Source: Morchella semilibera
Lineage: Eukaryota > Ascomycota > Pezizomycetes > Pezizales > Morchellaceae
Assembly (NCBI GenBank): GCA_009192285.1
Contig: CM018606.1
Location: 672,081 to 736,080 of the forward strand
DNA: 64,000 nt
Direction of reading: 5' to 3'
The notes beneath the pieces are model-generated. The model made no database searches. It was not told the origin of the DNA and saw nothing but the letters and a program-made list of their open reading frames with translations. This document shows positions 58,917 through 64,000 of the stretch, piece by piece; position 1 is the first letter of the stretch, and every line of letters begins with the position of its first letter. Position numbers and translations under genes: made by a program.

Positions 58917-60200
58917 ATTTCTTTTCCTTCTTCTTTTGTGGGTTACTGCGGGGGCTCTTTTTTTTTTTTTTCTAAAAAAAATTTAACGGGTTTTTTCATT
59001 TTTTTTTTCCTTCTCGCTCACTTTTTTTTCCTTCTTTTTCTTTTTCTTTTTTTTTTCTTTTCCCCATCTTACTATTCTGTGATGTGTCGATATGACCAAA
59101 CTCGAAAGAATTAACATACCATATGCCGGGGGAAAAAAGAACCAACCAACCAAGAGAGTAATAATACCACCTACGATTGGACGCCTCGGGTTTGAAAGAC
59201 ACAACTTGCCAGTATGGGAACCTTTTTTTGCCATTACTCTTCATTTGCTGCGCGATAACAATTGTTGGTTCCTTTCCTTTTCTTTTCCAGTGAATCTTGC
59301 TTTTGTGAAGAGCGCAGGGATCTGTGGCGCTTGTGATAATCTTGATGGTGCTGTGTTGCGGGTTCCGATAGCTGCGAGTAACCTGCCAGAGGATCGCCCG
59401 GGCTCGGCGCCTTGTGTAAACCGTTGAACCTTGCCATTGATATACTGGAGATGTAATTGCCATGAACTGTATGAATATACCGGAATGAAGCCGGATGGGC
59501 TAGATGTCGGTATCTGACTAATCCACTCCTCCGTAACCCTCAATCCTCCCCATCCAAATCCATGAATCCAATCCTGTCCCCGCCAGCTGCTGGGCGCGAG
59601 AAAGACAGGCAGTGAGAGCGACAAACCCTAACCCCCACATAATCAACCGTAGCTGTTCCGCACGGCGGGGCATATGCACACGAGCGGTGCGGGAATACGG
59701 GCCTGCAATGCAGCTAGAGGCACAAGCGTGGGCCGGGCCCTGGGGGCTGCGCACGTAGGTACATACAGGCAGTATTGGAGGGCAGGATCGGGGGGGGGTT
59801 AAGCTGGCGGGCTGGCGACGGTTACTATTTATATGTACTTGGACGATTCCCCCGTGTATAGAAGAAAATGGGCTGTATGTAGTTTTGTAGCCCCCGTGTA
59901 TGTACCCACCACCGCGAATCACCAGCTCTCACTCGTACCCGCAGTGCCAATCAAGACTTGAGTGCCCATAACAACCAATTCCAATTCCAATTCCAGGCCA
60001 GCCCCTCTACTCGCTCGCTCGCTCTATACACACACACATAAACAAATAAAAAAAAAATAAAAAGGTCATGTATATGCCCAAACTCCCAACGCCGGCACTC
60101 GAACGCAAAAAACCAAGACCCATAACCGTCCGCATCGCGGTGGCACAGACCCTTCCCCCCTCCCTCGCTCCCCCTATTCACTTTTTCCCGTCGTCGTGGA
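58917..60200. other. Intergenic, 1.3 kb, T-rich 3' region of RPL5
   Basis: Long T runs just after the RPL5 stop, then ordinary sequence. Overlapping frames on both strands at 58996-59624 are without family and are judged chance. Confidence 0.5.
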
Positions 60201-60437
60201 CTACTTGAGGCACTCGGCGCAGCACTCGCCACAGCACGCGCAGCACCCCGTCAGCGCCGCGATGAACTCGCCGACGCACAGCGACACGGCGCCGCAGCAC
60301 GTGTTGAACAGGTTTGCGAAGTCCGCGTTTGCGGCCGTGGCGGCTGCGTGCGGCGTCCTGCCGGCGCTGCCGCTCGGTGGGTGCTCTTCTTCTTCGCTGG
60401 TGGTGGACATGGGGCGTGGGGGGGTGTAGCCGGACAT
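60201..60437 (-). CDS. CYSTM-type cysteine-rich mini-protein
   Basis: A single exon of 78 residues with start MSGYTPPRPMSTTSEEEEHP. The N-terminal half is polar and disordered; the C-terminal 35 residues hold the cysteine-rich module: NTCCGAVSLCVGEFIAALTG then CCACCGECCAEC. This resembles the CYSTM (cysteine-rich transmembrane) module of small eukaryotic stress-linked tail-anchored proteins. These sit at membranes, and many of the cysteines may be palmitoylated or bind metal (family knowledge). It differs from classic CYSTM by a longer hydrophobic stretch before the last cysteines. The overlapping plus-strand frames are GC-rich shadows. A G-rich tract upstream (60480-60500) belongs to its leader. 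Confidence 0.75.
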   Translation of the reverse strand: MSGYTPPRPMSTTSEEEEHPPSGSAGRTPHAAATAANADFANLFNTCCGAVSLCVGEFIAALTGCCACCGECCAECLK

Positions 60438-61062
60438 TTTTCTTGGTGGTTGTTGTGGTTGTGGCAGAGAGGGAGAGAGGGGGGGGGGAGGGGGGGGGGG
60501 GTGTATATAAGTACTATTCTATGCGCGGTGTCTCATATTTCTAAAAGTGCAGGGCGGGAGAGGATGGGGTTGTGGATACTTGTGCAGCATATGCAATAAG
60601 GTTTATATAATGTACCTGGGCGAGGCTGAGATCCTGGCGTGTGTAGGTACAGGTAGGTAGGTACAGTTGTTCATGGGGTGAAGACGGACGCTGGGTGTTG
60701 ACAGGCAGTATGACTATGGGTGGGGAGGGACGCCCAGGCTTCTCTTATTCGTTGAGATCCCCCGCTCGTCAACACCCAGCGTCCGTCTTTGCCCCCCGTG
60801 AGCGGCTGTAGGTACTTGTGTTAAGGTTCTTCTGGGTACATGTGTAGAGAGAGACCGATACGGTAGGTATGCACCCGCACCCGGTACCTACCAGCGCCGG
60901 GGGCCTAGAGTGCTTACTATGCACCCGGTACATGTAGGTACATACCCTCATCGCGTTAGCCCTCCTTAGTCACCACCCACCCTACCCTCTACATAATTAC
61001 ACACAACCTTTTCCTCCTCGAACCCCACCACAACCACAACCACAACCGCAACCACAACCACA
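60438..61062. other. Intergenic, 0.6 kb with a hairpin
   Basis: Lies between the divergent CYSTM-like and DPH3 genes, so it probably holds both promoters. G run near 60481-60501, an imperfect inverted repeat (60681-60789) and a TACATGTA at about 60929. A CCACAACCACAACC repeat ends in the DPH3 leader. Confidence 0.6.
60681..60789. repeat. Inverted repeat with 22-bp arms
   Basis: AAGACGGACGCTGGGTGTTG plus AC at 60681-60702 is the exact reverse complement of 60768-60789, with a 65-bp spacer. Partial pairing continues outside the arms (GGGG/CCCC). Confidence 0.92.
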
Positions 61063-61373
61063 ATGACAGCAGAAGCCATCTACGACCAGATCGAGATCGA
61101 GGACATGACCTTTGACGCCACGCTGCAGCTGTACCACTACCCGTGCCCGTGCGGCGACCGCTTCGAGATTGCGCTCGACGACCTGCGCGACGGCGAGTGC
61201 GTCGCCGTGTGTCCGAGCTGCTCGCTCATGATTGAGGTCATCTTTGAGCCTGTATGTCCCCCCTCTCTGGCTGGTGGTGGTGGTGGGGGTGGGGCTAATG
61301 GGTGTAGGAGGACTTGCCGCCGCCGCCGCAGAGGGCCTTGGAGGCGGGGATGGGGGTGGGCGTTGTTGCGTAG
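61063..61373 (+). CDS. DPH3: Diphthamide biosynthesis protein 3 (CSL zinc finger)
   Basis: Two exons, 61063-61251 and 61308-61373, giving 84 residues against 82 in yeast. The CSL zinc-ribbon core is present: [39 protein letters not shown] and [17 protein letters not shown], with zinc ligands Cys28, Cys30, Cys50 and Cys53. Dph3 (Kti11) carries electrons to the radical-SAM Dph1-Dph2 enzyme that starts diphthamide on EF2, and also serves Elongator in wobble-uridine tRNA modification. The second exon adds [14 protein letters not shown]. Its acceptor (GTGTAG) follows a CTAAT branch-like site. Without splicing the frame would continue into low-complexity Gly/Arg, which supports the intron. Confidence 0.95.
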
Positions 61374-62451
61374 TGTTTTGCTTGTTTGGGGGGTTTGGGG
61401 GTGTTTGGGCTTGTGTTTGTTTGTTTGTAGAGATGGGTTCAATAATAGCCCCCTACGTTTCTTGACTGTCTGTCTTGTCTTGCCTTGTCTTCGCCTAACG
61501 AACTAACTACATAACTAAAGAACTAACCTAGCTACATGCAACTCACGAACTACCAAACCATAGCTACAATATGCACGTAGAGTGAAGGCCGGTCAGCGCT
61601 AATTGCTGCGCTGCGGTTTGTCAGCGTAGATACGGGCGGCCGCTGCCGAAACAGCGCAAGAAGCTTATCTGCCTATCCCAGCAGCGAGGAAGAAGCTTAT
61701 GCAACAGCCGGCCCCGCAGAGCAGAGTCTGGGGTAGCCGGGGGGGGACAATTGCGGGGTGGGTGTGTGTATGTATGTATGTGTGTATGTATGCAGTTAGA
61801 CGCTTCGCTGTCGCCCAGTCGAGTGATGCCCTGTGAGGAGCTGTGCTGCTGTGTTGGTGTTGGTGGTGGTGGTGGTGGTGGTGGTGGTGTGTGATAATTG
61901 CGGGTGGGTGGTGGTGGTTTCGACCGTTGCTGTGTGACAGTGAGAATAAAGATGCCCTGTAGTAGTAAATGTAATCCTGGTTTCATCGCCTTTGAAACAG
62001 CCGTGCATACACGAATACATACACCGAACAACCAAAGCGTCCTTGGGCCCGTCCCGCCCGAAACGTGGAAGAAAGAACAGCTCATGAAACAGGAGGCGAG
62101 CGAGGAGTGAGTGAGTGATGAGATGTGATCTACTGTAGCAGAGATGGAATTGATGAATGTAGATGATGTAGATGTACTCACGGCTAATCACTTTAAGCGC
62201 CCGCCGCTGATTCGCCCGTTATTTCTGGATGGCATCACAGCGAAACAGCCCCGTGTCGAGCTGCGCTTAAGGGATGGAGAGATATAAGTATCTACATATG
62301 AAGTGTGTGCTTCCCCTCCCGGCACTTTGCGTGTGGAACCGGGTAAGATTGTTTAATTGCTGCATTGCATTGCATTGGGAATCTTGAAGACTTTCTCTAA
62401 TTAATACTCTCTCTCTCCTCTCTGCTGGACACAGATAGGACAGGATACATA
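61374..62451. other. Intergenic, about 1.1 kb with microsatellites
   Basis: Contains TTTGTTTG and GTAT repeats and a GGT microsatellite (61858-61890). Frames on both strands here are driven by these repeats. No RNA gene is recognised. Confidence 0.55.
61858..61890. repeat. GGT trinucleotide microsatellite
   Basis: About ten GGT units, slightly imperfect at the left edge. Confidence 0.9.
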
Positions 62452-64000
62452 ATGTCCCGTTCCGCAATGGCCGCTCACACTGTCCTGCAGGCTACACCAT
62501 CGCCATCACCACCACCACCACCGTCATCTACAACTACACCACCCTCGACCATAACCATCGCAGACATGGAGATGGACAGAGTCATGGCCCTCGGCAATCT
62601 GTAATCCCCTCCTCCCTCCTATAAACAATATTAGAACTAACCCCCCCCCCTCCTCTTTTCCTATAATCAACACTAACACTAACCCAGAGACCTCGAGTAC
62701 GTGGCCTGGAACCTGCCCAAGACTGAACCCGGCGAGAAACGTGGCCGTACCAAGGGCCTCTTCCTGACCCCCATCGCCCTCTTCACCCCAGGAACCTCCT
62801 TCCTCTCCTCCACCCCAACTACTGCCACCACCAGTTCCTCCCTCTCATGGCTCAAGAAGCGCTGCTCAGGCTTTGCCAGCACGCCCTCGACCCGCGCCGT
62901 CCGCGACATCAAGCGCCCAAACTCGTGGAAGCTCTACGGCACCTCCTGCAATCCCTCCACCGCCGCGGAACCCCACTTTGTGCGCCTGGTCTTTGCAACC
63001 CCCGCCGCAAACGACGCCTTCACCCGCTGCGCCGACCTGCTCAACGCCCTCGCCGCGAAGCGCTTCCTCCAGTACTCCTCCCCCCGCGAAAAGATCCACC
63101 CGTTCGGCATCGGCTTTGACTGCGGCGTCCAAAAGTCAAAGGAGCGCCTCTACATCATCTCAAACTGCGCAAAGCAGACACCCTACCTCCGCCGCGTCGC
63201 CGTCGCATTCGAGCACCTGGACGCCTCCACGGGCGAGTGGCGCCGCAGCACCGACACAACCAGCGTGGTCGACCGCATCGGCTTCGCAACCTACAAGAGC
63301 GCGCCAAAGTCCGCCGTCCTCGCCGCCAGCACCCTCGACGCGATAACCTTCAAGGACGACGCCTACCTGCGCTTTGCGCGCGTGACCCTGCGCTTCGGCG
63401 CCCACCCAGAGCGCACGGTGCTCGACCTGGGCCGCGGCTTCGAGCCCACGCTGCAGTACGGCAAGACGGCCACCACGATCACGATGCAGCGCGCGCGCGT
63501 GCGCACCTGCGAGGGCAGCCGCGTCTCCACGCCCGTGCGCACGGCTGTGCGCCTCGTCTTTACGGATATGAAGGAGAGTCGGGGCCGCACCAGCGGTGCC
63601 TTCCGCCGCAACTCGGGCGTTGGCCGCCACGCGGCCGGTGAGGCCGAGAAGGTCATGGGACTGCTGCGGAAGACGGTCGCGCTGGCTGCCGTCAATACAC
63701 TCGGGCTCGAGGACGGGCTCGAGGACGATGCAATCTTCCAGATGAACATCCAGCGCGTCGTCACGGAGAGCGGGTTTTCGGCGAGGAGGAAGGGCGCCGA
63801 GGGGCCGGCGGAGAGGGTACAGGGCCTTGGAGCGCAGTTTCGTAACTCGACGCTGTTCTTGGTGCCGTGCTACGAGTCCAACGGCGTCAACATAGTCTTG
63901 CAGAGCAGGAACGGCGAATACGTCCTCCGCCAATACAGTAAGCCCCCTCTATCCCCACTCTCCACCCCTCTATCCCCACTCTCCACCCCCACTAACACAC
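62452..64000 (+). CDS. Unrecognised GC-rich gene, 5' part, runs off the right edge
   Basis: Exon 1 is 62452-62600 (MSRSAMAAHTVLQATPSPSP, then Pro/Thr-rich). Exon 2 starts at 62688 after a CTAAC-type intron and is open for over 400 codons to a likely donor at 63938 (TACA|GTAAG). In all, about 466 residues are visible. Readable blocks: DLEYVAWNLPKTEPGEKRGR, SWKLYGTSCNP, RLYIISNCAKQTPYLRRVAV, ITFKDDAYLRFARVTLRFGA, ERTVLDLGRGFEPTLQYGKT, NSTLFLVPCYESNGVNIVL, SRNGEYVLRQY. No signal peptide; alternating strand patterns suggest a beta-rich fold. No family was recognised. Third-position GC is very high compared with the left half of the window. The long antisense frame at 63160-63933 is a GC-driven shadow. 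The rest of the gene lies outside the window. Confidence 0.72.
63947..63988. repeat. Tandem repeat, 21 bp x 2, inside a likely intron
   Basis: CTCTATCCCCACTCTCCACC plus one C, repeated exactly twice just after the predicted donor at 63938; more copies may lie beyond the window. Confidence 0.9.

Noticed and set aside
58996-59624. Overlapping frames on both strands after RPL5
   Set aside because: No homology, Lys/Glu-rich only because of T/C homopolymers, and within the probable 3' region of RPL5.
61137-62191. Several frames over GGT, GTAT and CA repeats
   Set aside because: Driven by microsatellites (poly-Thr, poly-Pro, poly-Gly); no protein-like features.
63160-63933. 257-codon minus-strand frame
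   Set aside because: Lies antisense to the GC-rich plus-strand gene; long antisense frames are expected when third positions are G/C. Its Ala/Arg/His-rich composition fits a shadow.
1-64000. LTR retroelements, Polintons or other virus-like elements
   Set aside because: No reverse transcriptase, integrase, protease-polyprotein or capsid motifs and no long direct terminal repeats were recognised.
1-64000. CRISPR arrays, rRNA genes, bacterial operons
   Set aside because: The only regular spaced repeats are the transposon's palindrome arrays, whose spacing and eukaryotic context do not fit CRISPR; no rRNA sequence was seen.

Overview
The window is nuclear DNA from a filamentous ascomycete (Pezizomycotina). 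This rests on many short introns (about 50-110 bp) with GT..AG ends and CTAAC/CTGAC-like branch points, secreted plant-cell-wall enzymes of fungal type (CE5 and PL3), a fungal P450, and fungal-only families such as DUF7029/DUF7223. The class cannot be fixed from the sequence alone. Genes are sparse (about 14 host genes plus two autonomous DNA transposons), with long intergenic stretches of 1-5 kb; the right 10 kb is denser and more GC-rich.

Layout. 0-6 kb: two secreted carbohydrate-active enzymes on the minus strand (the start of a CE5 acetylxylan esterase/cutinase and a three-exon PL3 pectate lyase). 9.7-11.6 kb: a four-exon SET-domain lysine methyltransferase-like gene. 13.5-15.5 kb: a nearly complete piggyBac-like transposon with 49-bp inverted ends. 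17-19.4 kb: an eight-exon secreted DUF7029/DUF7223-type protein with an amphipathic LEA-like repeat in its middle. 20.5-22.5 kb: a seven-exon cytochrome P450. 24.0-33.4 kb: a 9,360-bp CACTA-type (Plavaka-like, CMC superfamily) transposon bounded by an ACT target duplication. Its two divergent genes sit between subterminal arrays of a TTAAACAGT/ACTGTTTAA palindrome. 36-40 kb: a six-exon MFS transporter convergent with a two-exon class-III (glutamate-1-semialdehyde-type) aminotransferase. 41-42 kb: a DUF2470 membrane protein. 42.8-43.8 kb: two identical tRNA-Glu(UUC) genes. 44.3-44.8 kb: a decayed trypsin-like protease gene. 46 kb: frataxin. 49.6-51.6 kb: a secreted BBE-like FAD oxidase with an 18-nt microexon. 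55-64 kb: a small coiled-coil protein, ribosomal protein L5 (uL18), a CYSTM-type cysteine-rich mini-protein, DPH3, and the 5' part of an unrecognised GC-rich gene that leaves the window.

How the genes relate. Housekeeping genes (frataxin for Fe-S biogenesis, uL18, DPH3 for diphthamide and tRNA modification, tRNA-Glu) are mixed with accessory genes (CE5, PL3, P450, MFS, aminotransferase, BBE oxidase). The accessory genes could be remnants of a metabolic cluster, but no backbone synthase is visible. The most unusual structure is the large CACTA/Plavaka-like element with its palindrome arrays and a second, AT-hook/coiled-coil gene. Other notable signals are a strong excess of the palindrome TACATGTA in intergenic DNA, a perfect 32-bp-arm hairpin at 53.1-53.2 kb, a second hairpin with 22-bp arms at 60.7 kb, and single-base frame breaks in homopolymer runs in both DNA transposases.

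Exon boundaries were inferred by reading frames, splice consensus and family conservation by eye; no alignment or database search was run.
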